Origin: an uncultured Bacilli bacterium | Lineage (GTDB): Bacteria > Bacillota_I > Bacilli_A > RF39 > UBA660 | Direction: 5' to 3' | NCBI GenBank assembly: GCA_947631295.1 | Contig: CANRKU010000005.1 | Coordinates: forward strand, 1-60,579 | DNA length: 60,579 bases | Notes under the pieces: generated by a model | Told to the model about the DNA's origin: nothing | Database searches by the model: none | The model's input: only the letters and a program-made list of their open reading frames with translations | Part shown: positions 34,761-45,000 of the stretch, piece by piece | How positions within the stretch are numbered: position 1 is the stretch's first letter | How the letters are laid out: each line of letters starts with the position of its first letter | Position numbers and translations under genes: made by a program

Positions 34761-35377
34761 GAACTAAACTTTAAATACTCACGAAGCTTTTTTCGAATTT
34801 GAAATAATGAATTACTCACTTGTTTAATAGATAATTCTAACAATAAAGCAATATGATGATTACTAAAACCATTCATTCTTAATTCTAAAATAGAAGATTG
34901 TATAAAGTCCAAATTAAGTAAAAATTTACGTATATTTTGCTCAAATTCTATATCTTCTAACAATAAATGTGGCTTTATAGCACTTTTATCTTCTAAAAAG
35001 TTGATAAGTTCGCATTCCTCCTGATCAAAGATAACATTTGATAAAGAAATTCCATTATTTAAATAATAATGCTTTCGAGCATTTCTTAATGTCAAAATAT
35101 TTAAAATTTTACTACGAATAGAAATAATTGCATAAGTATAAAATAATACATTACTTTTAGAATCATATGTATTAAGAGCGCTATATAATCCTAAATAACC
35201 TTCTTGCACCAAATCTTCAAATTCTAAACCACAACGCTTGGCATCTGTTTTATATTGACTAGCAATTTTCTGTATAATTGGCCTATATTTTTGAAAAAGA
35301 ACATCTTTAGCATTTTCATCCTGTTCTTCCACTAAATACATAACTTCATAATCATTTAAATCCTTATAAACTCCCAT
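34757..35377 (-). CDS. sigH: SigH-type RNA polymerase sigma factor
   Basis: The 206-residue protein has sigma region 2 (LFQKYRPIIQKIASQYKTDAKRCGLEFEDLVQEGYLGLYSALNTYDSKSNVLFYTYAIISIRSKI) and a C-terminal region 4 helix-turn-helix (LELRMNGFSNHHIALLLELSIKQVSNSLFQIRKKLREYL). Position after rlmB is that of sigH in Bacillus, where it controls stationary-phase and competence genes; its role here is unknown. The yacP/rae1 gene normally between rlmB and sigH is absent. The 3' end carries one copy of the 18-bp repeat. Confidence 0.88.
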   Translation of the reverse strand: MGVYKDLNDYEVMYLVEEQDENAKDVLFQKYRPIIQKIASQYKTDAKRCGLEFEDLVQEGYLGLYSALNTYDSKSNVLFYTYAIISIRSKILNILTLRNARKHYYLNNGISLSNVIFDQEECELINFLEDKSAIKPHLLLEDIEFEQNIRKFLLNLDFIQSSILELRMNGFSNHHIALLLELSIKQVSNSLFQIRKKLREYLKFSS

Positions 35378-35380
35378 ACC

Positions 35381-36082
35381 CTACCTTCTTTTCTGTCTAA
35401 TCACCTCATATATCATAATTCCTGCTGCAACAGAAGCATTTAGACTATTTACTTTTCCATACATGGGAATTTTAGCTATAAAATCACATGACTCTCGAAT
35501 CATTCTGGACATTCCATTTCCTTCATTTCCAACAACTAGAGCAATCTTGCCTGAGTAATCAAGCTCATGATAATTAACAGCATTGTCCATATCTGTACCA
35601 ACAATCCAAAAACCATTCTTCTTTAAATCATCAAGAGTCTGATTTAAATTAGTAACTACAGAAATAGGAATATTATCAATAGATCCAACACTAGTTTTGA
35701 TAACAGTAGCATTTACTAATACGCTTCGATCTTTTGGAATAATAATACCATTAACTCCAGCTGCCTCACTAGTACGAATAATAGCTCCTAAATTATGGGG
35801 ATCTTCTAAATGATCCAAAATCATAACAAAGCTATCCTCATCTTGAATAAAATCATGATAATCAGTATAACTAAAATCCACAACATCTAAAATTATACCC
35901 TGATGAACACCATTTGCAAGTTGATCTAATTCTCTTTTGTCTCTATAAATAACCGGAATTTTAGATTTTTCTACTAGGAATTTTAATTTTTCATCATGAA
36001 ATCCTACCTGTAAATAGATTTTTCGTACTTTTCCAGTTTTTTGTAAATATTCTTCAGCAACATTTCTTCCATATACTAACAT
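35381..36082 (-). CDS. rlmB: 23S rRNA (guanosine-2'-O)-methyltransferase RlmB-like
   Basis: This SpoU-class knotted methyltransferase modifies 23S rRNA. The 233-residue protein has a short N-terminal substrate domain (MLVYGRNVAEEYLQ) and the three SpoU motifs: LEDPHNLGAIIRTSEAAGVNGII, LVVGNEGNGMS and IPMYGKVNSLNASVAAGIMIYE. It starts one base after the mrnC stop and ends a few bases before sigH, as in other Bacilli. Confidence 0.95.
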   Translation of the reverse strand: MLVYGRNVAEEYLQKTGKVRKIYLQVGFHDEKLKFLVEKSKIPVIYRDKRELDQLANGVHQGIILDVVDFSYTDYHDFIQDEDSFVMILDHLEDPHNLGAIIRTSEAAGVNGIIIPKDRSVLVNATVIKTSVGSIDNIPISVVTNLNQTLDDLKKNGFWIVGTDMDNAVNYHELDYSGKIALVVGNEGNGMSRMIRESCDFIAKIPMYGKVNSLNASVAAGIMIYEVIRQKRR

Positions 36083-36083
36083 T

Positions 36084-36461
36084 TTAAATACCTCCTAATA
36101 TAAGATTCATAATTTCATCTATTCTTTCTTTTCTAGAAGATAAATCTAAATAACCAATTAAAGCTTCTAGACCCGTAGCATGTTTATAAGTTAGAATATC
36201 ACAATTTTTAGGATGAGAATTACTTTTATAATTTCTAGCTCTTTTAATAACGGACAATTCTTCTTCTGTAAAAAAATTTTTTTCCACCAACTCTGTTAAA
36301 AACTTAGCCTGTGCTTTAGCACTAACATAGGAAATAGATAATGTTTGTAGATCATTTACATTACTTATTCCCTTTGCAATCAAATATCTTCTTACATAAT
36401 TTTCATAAATAGTATCTCCTAAATAAGCAAGTACTAAAACATTGATTTCCAATACATTCAT
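36084..36461 (-). CDS. mrnC: Mini-ribonuclease III
   Basis: Mini-III matures 23S rRNA ends by cutting double-stranded precursor stems. It is a stand-alone RNase III catalytic domain without the dsRNA-binding part. The 125-residue protein shows AYLGDTIYENYVRRYLIAKG (catalytic Asp in the first motif), KAQAKFL, ARNYKSNSHPKNCDILTYKHATGLEALIGYLDL (second acidic motif). Its position between cysS and rlmB is standard. Confidence 0.95.
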   Translation of the reverse strand: MNVLEINVLVLAYLGDTIYENYVRRYLIAKGISNVNDLQTLSISYVSAKAQAKFLTELVEKNFFTEEELSVIKRARNYKSNSHPKNCDILTYKHATGLEALIGYLDLSSRKERIDEIMNLILGGI

Positions 36462-36508
36462 ATTAACACCTCTTTTAATATCATATCATAGAAAAAGAAA
36501 AAAGGACC

Positions 36509-37207
36509 TTAGTCCCTATCATTTCTTCCTACTAATATCGCAACAAATCGAAAAATTTCTAAAATCGTAGCTGCCACTCCTGCAACATAAGTCATAGCAG
36601 CTGCTTTCAACATACTTTTACTTTCTTCTAATTCATTATCTTTTAACACTTTATTTTGTTTTAATTCTTTTAAGGCTCTATCAGATGCATTAAATTCAAC
36701 AGGTAATGTAATAAGTTGAAATAATAAAATAATTAAAAGAAGCCCGACTCCTGCCCACGCAAGTTCTAAAAATCCAAAGAAAAAGCCAATTAAGATTGCG
36801 ATATAGCCAAATCTAGAAGCAAAAGATACTAGTGGAAAAATAAAACCACGAATTTTAATCATCATATATCCTTCTTTATCTTGAATAGCATGACCACATT
36901 CATGAGCAGCAACAGAAACGGAAGCAATACTATCTCCGTGAAATATCTCCTTCGACAATCTTACCACCTTACGATTAGGATCATAATGATCAGTAAGAGT
37001 TCCTGATACTTCCGTAACATAAATATCAGTAAGCCCATGCTTATCTAAAATCATTCTTGCAACTTCTTGCCCACTAATCCCCTTCGAATTTTTAACTCTT
37101 CGATAAGTCTGATAGCGATTTTGAACAAAATATTCAGCAACTAATGTAATAATAGATGCTAAGACAATAAAGAAATAGCCTAATGAATCGTAAAATACAT
37201 AACTCAT
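36509..37207 (-). CDS. YugP-family zinc metallopeptidase, membrane protein
   Basis: The 232-residue protein has an N-terminal membrane helix, the zinc motif HECGHAIQ (HExxH-like, residues about 110-117) and two or three further membrane helices (FIFPLVSFASRFGYIAILIGFFFGF and LLLIILLFQLITLPVEFNASDRA). This is the neutral zinc metallopeptidase family of Bacillus YugP. The substrate is unknown. It is inserted between cysS and mrnC and is probably co-transcribed with them. Confidence 0.88.
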   Translation of the reverse strand: MSYVFYDSLGYFFIVLASIITLVAEYFVQNRYQTYRRVKNSKGISGQEVARMILDKHGLTDIYVTEVSGTLTDHYDPNRKVVRLSKEIFHGDSIASVSVAAHECGHAIQDKEGYMMIKIRGFIFPLVSFASRFGYIAILIGFFFGFLELAWAGVGLLLIILLFQLITLPVEFNASDRALKELKQNKVLKDNELEESKSMLKAAAMTYVAGVAATILEIFRFVAILVGRNDRD

Positions 37208-37215
37208 GCTATCAC

Positions 37216-38613
37216 CTACATAATTTCGTAAGTAGTACCCTCTTTAGAATCTACTAAACGAACTCCCTTTCCTAGTAATTCATCACGAATAGAATCGGCT
37301 AAATCATAGTTTTTATCTTTCTTAGCTTGATTTCTTTCTTCAATTTTTAAAAGAACATATTCTTTTAACTCATTATCTATTTCTTTTTCTTCTTCTATTA
37401 GATTTAAAGATAAAACTTGATCAAAATGATCAATTAAATATAGCTTTGTAAAATCAGTAAGTTCATCATCTTTTAGAACATCATAAACTAAAGTTAACAT
37501 ACTAGCAGTATTTAAATCATTCGAAATAGCTTCTTTAAATTGAGTTTGATAATAATCAATTTTATCTTCATGTAAATTAGGAGTTCTATCTAACTTACTA
37601 ATTCTAGCTTTTAATTTTTTATATGCACTTTCTGCTTGATCCAAAGCTTCATACGAAAATACTAGTACTTTACGATAATGACTACTTAAACAAAAATATC
37701 GATAACTAAGAGGATCATATCCTTTTTCTTCTAATAATGAAACTGTCAAAAATTCTCCATTTGATTTACTCATCTTACCAGTCTGATCATTTAAATGTTC
37801 TCCATGAACCCAATAATTACACCACTTATGTCCAAAATAAGCCTCACTTTGAGCTATTTCATTTGTATGATGTGGAAAAATATTATCAATACCGCCACAA
37901 TGAATATCTAAATATTCACCCAAATATTTTCCACTAATTCCACTACATTCAATATGCCAACCAGGGTATCCTAATCCCCATGGAGAATCCCATCTCATAT
38001 CTTGATTTTTAAACTTACTATCCGTAAACCATAACACAAAATCAGCAGGATTCCTTTTTGCTTTATCTTCTTCTACTGTATCACGAACACCAACCATTAA
38101 ATCTTCAGGATTTTTACCAGACAATTGATAATAATCTTTAGCTTTACTAACATCGAAATAAACATTATTATTTGATAAATAAGCATATCCATCTTGTAAC
38201 ATCTTTGTAATCATTTCAATATAAGTATCAATATGATGACTAGCAGGTTCCACGATATTAGGCTTTTTAATATTTAATTTACTACAATCATTGAAAAAAG
38301 CATTAGTATAAAAATCTGCTATTTCATAAACACTTTTTCCTTCTCGTTTAGCACCTTTTATCATCTTATCTTCACCAGTATCACTATCACTTGTTAAATG
38401 TCCAACATCTGTAATATTCATAACACGCTTTACTTCATACCCTAAATATTTAAGACCTTTTTCTAAAATATCTTCAAAAATATAAGTGCGCAGATTTCCA
38501 ATATGTGCATAATGATATACAGTAGGGCCACAAGTATACATACGAACAATCCCATTTTCATGAGGAACAAAAGTTTCTACTCTTCTTGTTAAAGTATTAT
38601 ATATTTTCATCAT
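37216..38613 (-). CDS. cysS: Cysteinyl-tRNA synthetase
   Basis: CysRS charges tRNA-Cys. The 465-residue protein has the first zinc Cys and signature YTCGPTVYHYAHIGNLRTYIFEDIL, WHIECSGISGKYLG, DIHCGGIDNIFPHHTNEIAQSEA, the KMSKSNGEF signature, and a C-terminal anticodon domain. Length is typical. AGGTGAT lies ahead of the double ATG at 38613/38610. No T-box leader is visible upstream; the gene heads the cysS-zinc protease-mrnC-rlmB-sigH run. Confidence 0.98.
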   Translation of the reverse strand: MMKIYNTLTRRVETFVPHENGIVRMYTCGPTVYHYAHIGNLRTYIFEDILEKGLKYLGYEVKRVMNITDVGHLTSDSDTGEDKMIKGAKREGKSVYEIADFYTNAFFNDCSKLNIKKPNIVEPASHHIDTYIEMITKMLQDGYAYLSNNNVYFDVSKAKDYYQLSGKNPEDLMVGVRDTVEEDKAKRNPADFVLWFTDSKFKNQDMRWDSPWGLGYPGWHIECSGISGKYLGEYLDIHCGGIDNIFPHHTNEIAQSEAYFGHKWCNYWVHGEHLNDQTGKMSKSNGEFLTVSLLEEKGYDPLSYRYFCLSSHYRKVLVFSYEALDQAESAYKKLKARISKLDRTPNLHEDKIDYYQTQFKEAISNDLNTASMLTLVYDVLKDDELTDFTKLYLIDHFDQVLSLNLIEEEKEIDNELKEYVLLKIEERNQAKKDKNYDLADSIRDELLGKGVRLVDSKEGTTYEIM

Positions 38614-38680
38614 ATCACCTGTTTCATTATATTCTTAATGCTTTAGTTAATTATACCATAATATGAAATATATTTATATA

Positions 38681-38704
38681 AAAAAAACTAAGATAACTTA
38701 GTTT
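38681..38704 (-). terminator. Terminator after the 38730-39200 gene
   Basis: AAACTAAG and CTTAGTTT pair around a 4-base loop, followed on the minus strand by eight Ts. It separates this gene from cysS. Confidence 0.8.
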
Positions 38705-38729
38705 AATAATTTCATTATGAGTCAATATT

Positions 38730-39200
38730 TTACATTTTAATACCAAAATTCTCTTGATATTGTTTTAATTTCATTTTAGGAAAAGTTCGAATATTGGTAC
38801 ATTCCGTTCTATCATCAAAAAGTTCATTATTCATTAAATCACGAATAAAAGCTTCGTTAGCACTTTTACTTTTTTCAAAATGCCATTCTAATGTTGGATT
38901 GACCTTTTCATTCATTAACATATCATAATAAATAGGCCATTTACCTAATTTTTCGATAACAGAAACACCAAGTTCATATAATAAATCTAAACTATTTTCC
39001 AAATGAGCAGAATCTTTTAACGTTAATCGAAGAAAAGACTCTTTATTATACCCTAAAATAAAATGAACATTTTTATAAGAAAACATCATCATATTTTCAT
39101 GATTCAAATTATCTACCAATAAATCATCATGTTTAGGAGTTAAATAATCAATAATTTCCCAACAGTCATCTATTTCTGATAAGTTATTATATCCACTCAT
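38730..39200 (-). CDS. Hypothetical protein (156 aa)
   Basis: I do not recognise this protein. It is a 156-residue soluble protein with many aromatic residues and Met (NMMMFSYKNVHFILGYNKESFLRLTL), no signal peptide and no membrane helix. Its strand-helix alternation suggests a compact alpha/beta fold. It has a ribosome site (AAAGGAT) before the ATG at 39200 and its own terminator. It lies alone between clpC and cysS. Confidence 0.65.
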   Translation of the reverse strand: MSGYNNLSEIDDCWEIIDYLTPKHDDLLVDNLNHENMMMFSYKNVHFILGYNKESFLRLTLKDSAHLENSLDLLYELGVSVIEKLGKWPIYYDMLMNEKVNPTLEWHFEKSKSANEAFIRDLMNNELFDDRTECTNIRTFPKMKLKQYQENFGIKM

Positions 39201-39314
39201 ATACAGCCATCCTTTCTAGTAGTTATATACTATAAAATTTGAAGAAGAAAGTCAATCTTTTTTAGAAAAAAAAGAAAGAGTTTATTAAAAAATATTTTTT
39301 CTAATCACAGGATT

Positions 39315-41615
39315 TTAATTAGTATTTACATAAATTTCAGTTTTCCCATCCAAAATGTTATCTATCACATAATCATCTATTTTGTCTTCAATAACTTGAT
39401 CAATCTTTCTAGCCCCAAATTCTGCATATCTTGTAAGATCAACCATTTCATTAATAACAGTATCCTGAATATGAACTTTAATATTTCTTTCTTTAAATCT
39501 TTTCTTTACTATTTCTAACTTATTTTTTATAATCGTTCTAATATTAGTTGCATCTAATTTTCTAAAGTATATAACTTTTTGAATACGATTCAATAGTTCT
39601 AAAGACAAGACTTCTTTTAATTTACTATCATCTTTATTAATCTCTTCTAAAAATCCCACGGAATCTTTATGAAAACCAATATTAGAAGTCATAATGATAA
39701 TATGATGATTAAAATGAATAACATTTCCCCTAGCATCAGTTATTTTTCCCTCATCCAATATTTGTAAAAATAAATTTAATACACTAGGATGAGCTTTTTC
39801 TATTTCATCTAATAATATTAAAGAATGTGGATTCTTTCTAATCTCCTCTAATTTATTATGACCATCATCATATCCAACATATCCTGGAGATGTACCAATA
39901 ATCTTCGTAATAGAACTACTATCACGATATTCACTCATATCAAAACGTATTAATTTATTTTTACCAAATAAATAACGTGAATATTCCGTCGCTAATTTTG
40001 TTTTTCCTACACCAGTTGGACCAACAAACAAATAAGAATACGGTCTATCATTCTCTTTATAACCTAGTTTAATTCTTTTAGTAGCTTTTATCAACTCAGT
40101 AATAGCCTCATCCTGACCTATTATTTCTTTACGTAATTCTTTTTCTAAAGTTTTTATATAAGTATGAGTACTACCATTAATTTCATAAACAGGTATTTTG
40201 GTCTTTTCAGAAACAACATCAGCAATATCTTTATCATGAATGATTCGAATATTTTTCTTTCCATGACATTTTAATTCCAATTGATTAATTTTAGTAAGTA
40301 ATTCTTTCTCTTTTTGTTTAGTCTTAGTTGCACTTTCAAAGTCTTGATGAATAATAAATTGATTTTTTTCTTCAATAGTATCTCTAAGTTCATTTTTATA
40401 TATACTAAGTTTATTACTAGATTTATGATGAATTAAAGATACTCTAGAACACACCTCATCTAAAATATCAATAGATTTATCAGGTTGTTTCCTATCATAA
40501 ATATATTTATCAGCTAGTTTTATAATCAATCTTAATTCCTCATCATTAATTTTAACATTATGATAAGATTCATAAATGGGACGGAGTTTTTCTAAAATAT
40601 CATAAACTTGATTATAATTAGGTTCATATATAAATATTGTTTGGAATCGTCTATCCATAGCTCTATCCTTTTCAATAGTCTGTTTATACTCATCAGTAGT
40701 AGTAGCACCTATTAAACGAATTTTACCACGAGCTAATGCTGGTTTAAAAATATTAGCAGCATCAATAGCGCCTTCAGCTCCTCCAGCTCCCATTACTGTA
40801 TGTATCTCATCAATAAATAATAAAACATCATCACTAGTTTCTAACTCTTTTAACATTTTAGTAACTCTTTCTTCAAATTCACCACGATATTTCGTTCCTG
40901 ATACTAAAGAAGCAATAGATACAGAAATAATTCTCTTATTTTTCAATTTTTCTGGCACTTTATCTTGAACAATTAACCTAGCAAGTTCTTCAACTAAAGC
41001 AGTTTTACCTACACCAGCTTCTCCAATTAATAATGGATTATTTTTTCCTCTACGACATAAAATTTCCATCATTCTTTTAAGTTCTTCATCTCTCCCAACA
41101 ACAGGATCTAGTTCATTATTAAAAGCTTTTTTTGTTAAATCCACTCCAAATTCTTCAACCATCAACTTTTTCTTACCATTTTTCTTTTTACTGCTTAACC
41201 TTGCGGAAAAATAATCCTGTAATTCAGAAATATCAATAGATAATTTATTTAATACCCGTACTGCTACTCCTTCTCCTTCTTCTAATATAGCGAATAATAA
41301 ATGATCAGATGTTACTTCATTTTTAGAAGATTCTTTACTAATAAGCAATGCTGTTTCCATAACTCTCTTTAATAATGGGGTATATAAAAACCAGTCATTT
41401 TTTTCTGTACCAACACCAACTAATTCAATTAATTTATCTTTAAATTTATCATAAGTAATTCCAAATTCATTTAATTTCTTACTAGAATCATTTTTTAATT
41501 TTAATAGTGCAAGAAATAAATGTTCACTACCAATGTATGGATGTTTTAATTCCTGCATTTCCTTTTTCGAATTCATTAATACTTTTTGTGCTTCTTCGCT
41601 AAAATTGGAAAACAT
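39315..41615 (-). CDS. clpC: ATP-dependent Clp protease ATPase subunit ClpC
   Basis: ClpC unfolds proteins for ClpP. The 766-residue product has two Clp_N repeats (residues about 2-150), the first AAA domain (GEAGVGKTALVEELA and DEIHTVMGAGG), a middle region with a UVR-like coiled coil (HQDFESATKTKQKEKELLTKINQLE), the second AAA domain (GPTGVGKTKLATEYS and LLDEIEKAHP) and the C-terminal D2-small domain. I use the ATG at 41615, because GGGAGG lies 8 bases upstream. The ctsR-mcsA-mcsB genes that usually precede clpC in Bacilli are not here. The tmRNA tag ends in AA and is a plausible substrate signal. Confidence 0.95.
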   Translation of the reverse strand: MFSNFSEEAQKVLMNSKKEMQELKHPYIGSEHLFLALLKLKNDSSKKLNEFGITYDKFKDKLIELVGVGTEKNDWFLYTPLLKRVMETALLISKESSKNEVTSDHLLFAILEEGEGVAVRVLNKLSIDISELQDYFSARLSSKKKNGKKKLMVEEFGVDLTKKAFNNELDPVVGRDEELKRMMEILCRRGKNNPLLIGEAGVGKTALVEELARLIVQDKVPEKLKNKRIISVSIASLVSGTKYRGEFEERVTKMLKELETSDDVLLFIDEIHTVMGAGGAEGAIDAANIFKPALARGKIRLIGATTTDEYKQTIEKDRAMDRRFQTIFIYEPNYNQVYDILEKLRPIYESYHNVKINDEELRLIIKLADKYIYDRKQPDKSIDILDEVCSRVSLIHHKSSNKLSIYKNELRDTIEEKNQFIIHQDFESATKTKQKEKELLTKINQLELKCHGKKNIRIIHDKDIADVVSEKTKIPVYEINGSTHTYIKTLEKELRKEIIGQDEAITELIKATKRIKLGYKENDRPYSYLFVGPTGVGKTKLATEYSRYLFGKNKLIRFDMSEYRDSSSITKIIGTSPGYVGYDDGHNKLEEIRKNPHSLILLDEIEKAHPSVLNLFLQILDEGKITDARGNVIHFNHHIIIMTSNIGFHKDSVGFLEEINKDDSKLKEVLSLELLNRIQKVIYFRKLDATNIRTIIKNKLEIVKKRFKERNIKVHIQDTVINEMVDLTRYAEFGARKIDQVIEDKIDDYVIDNILDGKTEIYVNTN

Positions 41616-41726
41616 ATCAATTCCTCCCTTATATTCTATGTACATTATGGGAGAATTAGCATTTATTTATACATTTTTTAATATTTATCAAATCTAGAAG
41701 CATAAAATAAATTAAGGAGGTACAGA

Positions 41727-41978
41727 ATGTACAAATCACTATTAAAAAATTACATTGAGAAATTAAAAAAAGAAGATATTATTAAATACATAAATAATAA
41801 TAATTATCAAGTAACAGATAAAGAGATAGATACTATTTATTTTTATATAAAAAATTATTGGGAAGATATTTTCGATAATAAACCAGAAATATGGAATAAA
41901 ATTAAAAAGGATGTGACATTGCCAACTTTTATTCAACTTCAAAATTTATATCAGAAATATCAAAAATATATTGGATAA
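41727..41978 (+). CDS. Small hypothetical protein, DUF2624-like (83 aa)
   Basis: ATG at 41727 is preceded by AAGGAGG at a good distance, divergent from clpC. The 83-residue protein is helical: MYKSLLKNYIEKLKKEDIIKYINNNNYQVTDKEIDTIYFYIKNYWEDIF. This pattern (helix, turn, helix with D/E-rich turns) is reminiscent of the small DUF2624 family of Bacilli, but I am not certain. No membrane segment is present. Confidence 0.65.
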   Translation: MYKSLLKNYIEKLKKEDIIKYINNNNYQVTDKEIDTIYFYIKNYWEDIFDNKPEIWNKIKKDVTLPTFIQLQNLYQKYQKYIG

Positions 41979-41995
41979 AACTATAATAATCATAG

Positions 41996-42032
41996 AAAAA
42001 GTAGACAAAAGCTTATCACTTGTCTACTTTTA
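41996..42032. terminator. Bidirectional terminator
   Basis: AAAAGTAGACAA (41997-42008) pairs with TTGTCTACTTTT (42020-42031). It serves both the plus-strand 83-residue gene and the first prepilin-like gene on minus. A close copy follows the second prepilin-like gene at 45357-45393. Confidence 0.85.
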
Positions 42033-42070
42033 TTATTTTATTTCAAAATTAGTACTATCTTTATGTTGAA

Positions 42071-45000
42071 TTAATTTGATGAAATTAAGGTAATTTTAGC
42101 ATAGCCATTACCTAAATGTTGACCAGATACGGTACCTGCAGAAGATAAAGAACTGCTAATATATCCAGAACCGCCGCCACCGCTATGGCCATCCCATTTA
42201 CACCAAGCAGCACCACCGTACCAGCCACCACCGGCACCACCATTACCCCATTCTTCAGCACTACCACCTTGTCCGAATGATCCATTAAAGTTTCCACCAC
42301 ATGCAGAAACTCCTCCACTAGATTGGCCTCCACCTGTAGGATCTAAATGATTTTCATGTGGTTTAGTACATACATCATTATCAACCTCGTCAACTTCATA
42401 GCAGCTAGCATAATTACCATTTCCACCAGTAGTTCCACCACCAGCTCCACCAGGGCCATGAGGTGAACCACCGCCACCACCACCAGCAACGATTAATACC
42501 TCACCAGAGGTTGATGCATAATTTGCTAAAACACCTCGGTTAGTAGTGGCAATATGGGTTGCTCCACCGCCACCACCAGATGCAGTACCATCTGATTCTT
42601 CAGTAGAACGATGTCCTGGAAAGCCACCGCCGTTATAGCTATATTTTTTAGCTTCTTCCAATAACCAACCATTCCAAGTTCCAGCCCATGTTGCACTAAT
42701 ACCTTGTTGTCCTACAACAACATATAGTCTACTATCACGTGTTAGATTAACTTGTCCATAAGAATAACCACCTAAGCCACCATCTGAACCACCAGAACCA
42801 CCTTGAGCACCATAAACCTCAAGTTGATAAACTCCATTACATGGAACAATAAATTCATCTGCTTGACCTTTATAATTAAATTCCCATATATGACCATTCT
42901 CAAAGCCACATAAACTAATTGTATAATTGTAATTACTATTTCCTGACCAAGTTCCTGCACCATTCTTTGCTCTTGCTCTAATTGTCCATGACCCAGCTTG
43001 ATTTAATTGTATTGTAACACTACTAGATGTATAATTACTACTTCCACTTTGTCTTACTCCATTTAATGTTACTTCATAATCTAGAGCTTGTACTCCACTA
43101 TCTGCATCAGTTCCTGTAATAGTTACACTCAAAGTTTGATTATATGAGCCCGCTGATACATTTGTTGACACACTTGGGCCACTCTTATCTACATATACAT
43201 TTGCTGTTCTAGCTGGACAAGTCCTACTATTTCCTGCATTATCTTTGATAGTATAAGCTGCTATCGTTGTTGTACTTGTAGTAGTATTAAATGTTACGCT
43301 TCCTCCACTATTACCAGTACTACATCCACTTCCATCATCGCTACATCCATAATAAATCGTTCTATTTCCACTTGTCCATGCTGTCGAATCTCCACTGTTT
43401 GTACAATCTGGTTGTTTTTTATCTACTTTTACTGTGATATCACATGCTCCTGCATTTCCTGCTTCATCTATTACTGTTCCGGTTACTGTATAAGTTCCAT
43501 TTGCATTGATATTTTGCTTATCAATAACTTGACTCTTTATATTCGTTCCTGTTCCATCAGTTGTATTAAATCCTATCGTTACATCACTTGTATACCAACC
43601 ATTACTTCCTGAAGTCCCTTTTGTTACTTTTAAACTACAACTTGGCGCTTTGGTATCTATTGTATAATTTCTACTTTCACTTACATTTCTTCCTGATTCA
43701 TCATATGCTGTTGCTGTTACCTCCCATTTTCCATGCGTTAAATTATAACTTTTACTTTTTTCTTTGATATTATTATCATTATTGACTACTGCTCCATTAT
43801 TGGTTGTTTTTATATTCATATAACTATAATACGTATCACTCGCTGTTATTACGATACTTTTATTTGCATTATAAATTCCATTTCCTAAATTATAAGTTAC
43901 CGTTGGATTGGTCTTATCTACATTTACTGTTGTAGAACACTCTGTCTTATTCCCTGCTTCATCTATTACTGTTCCTGTTATCTTCTTATTTTTACTATCA
44001 CTTGTTACTTTTGGTGAATCTATCTTTGATTCTTTGATTCCACTTACTTTATCTTCTTTACTCTTAAATTCTATTGTTGCATCACTTGTATACCATCCAC
44101 TATTTCCATTCGTTCCACTACTTTTTAGTTCACATGTTGGATATTCTTTATCTATTTTTAACTGATATGTATTAGATTCGCTTCTATTTCCACTCTTATC
44201 TACACTTCTTACATAATAATTTTGTACTCCATTATTACTACTTATATGATAATTACTCTCTAACTTAGTATAATTTCTTCCATCTGTACTAATTTCATAA
44301 TAATCAATATCGCTTCCTAGAATTCCATTTTTTCCATAATCTGTTGACTGATATTCTTCATATATATCTCCACTATACCAATTCCCATTATATAAATTCC
44401 CTTTCGCATTATCTTTTCTCAATACTACCTGTGGTATAGTTGGTACTACATCATCTATTACCTCTACTATGATACTTTTCCTTGCTCCTTGATATACATA
44501 GGTAATTTCTACTTCTCCTAATCGATTCGTATCTATCTTCTTTGGATTTCCCTCTACTTTATCACTTACTAAACTCTCTACTCCATTCAATGTATAATAC
44601 GCTTTTGCATATGGTACTTTAAAATCTTCTCCTTGTTTTACTGTATATCGATCTTTCTCTACCTCTAGTCGATAATTCTTACTATCTGCAGTTACATTAT
44701 TATCTTCTGTATAATTACATGCTTCTCCTTCTGTTTCGTAGTTTTCACATATTAAGCAAGTATAATATTCATATTCTTTATTTTCATTCTTTCTAGCAAT
44801 TACTCTTCCGCTACAACTATTCCCATCTTCATCTACTACTTCATCTATATATTTATTAGTAACTAATTCTTCTAATGGAATTACTGTTACATTTTCAACT
44901 TCTTCTGGTAATAATTGCTTATAATCATCCAAGTAATCTCTTCCAGATAACATTACCGTTTTCTCTAAATCACTATAATATTCTTTTGTTCCTCTTATTA

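Noticed and set aside
38614..38729. T-box leader before cysS
   Set aside because: No specifier loop, T-box sequence or antiterminator is present in this short gap. The same holds for lysS, which lies inside an operon.
43908..44165. Plus-strand 85-residue frame repeated in all three prepilin-like genes (also 47311-47568 and 51141-51398)
   Set aside because: It is a mirror of the conserved minus-strand coding region. Its identity in three copies only reflects the identical DNA. It has no ribosome site.
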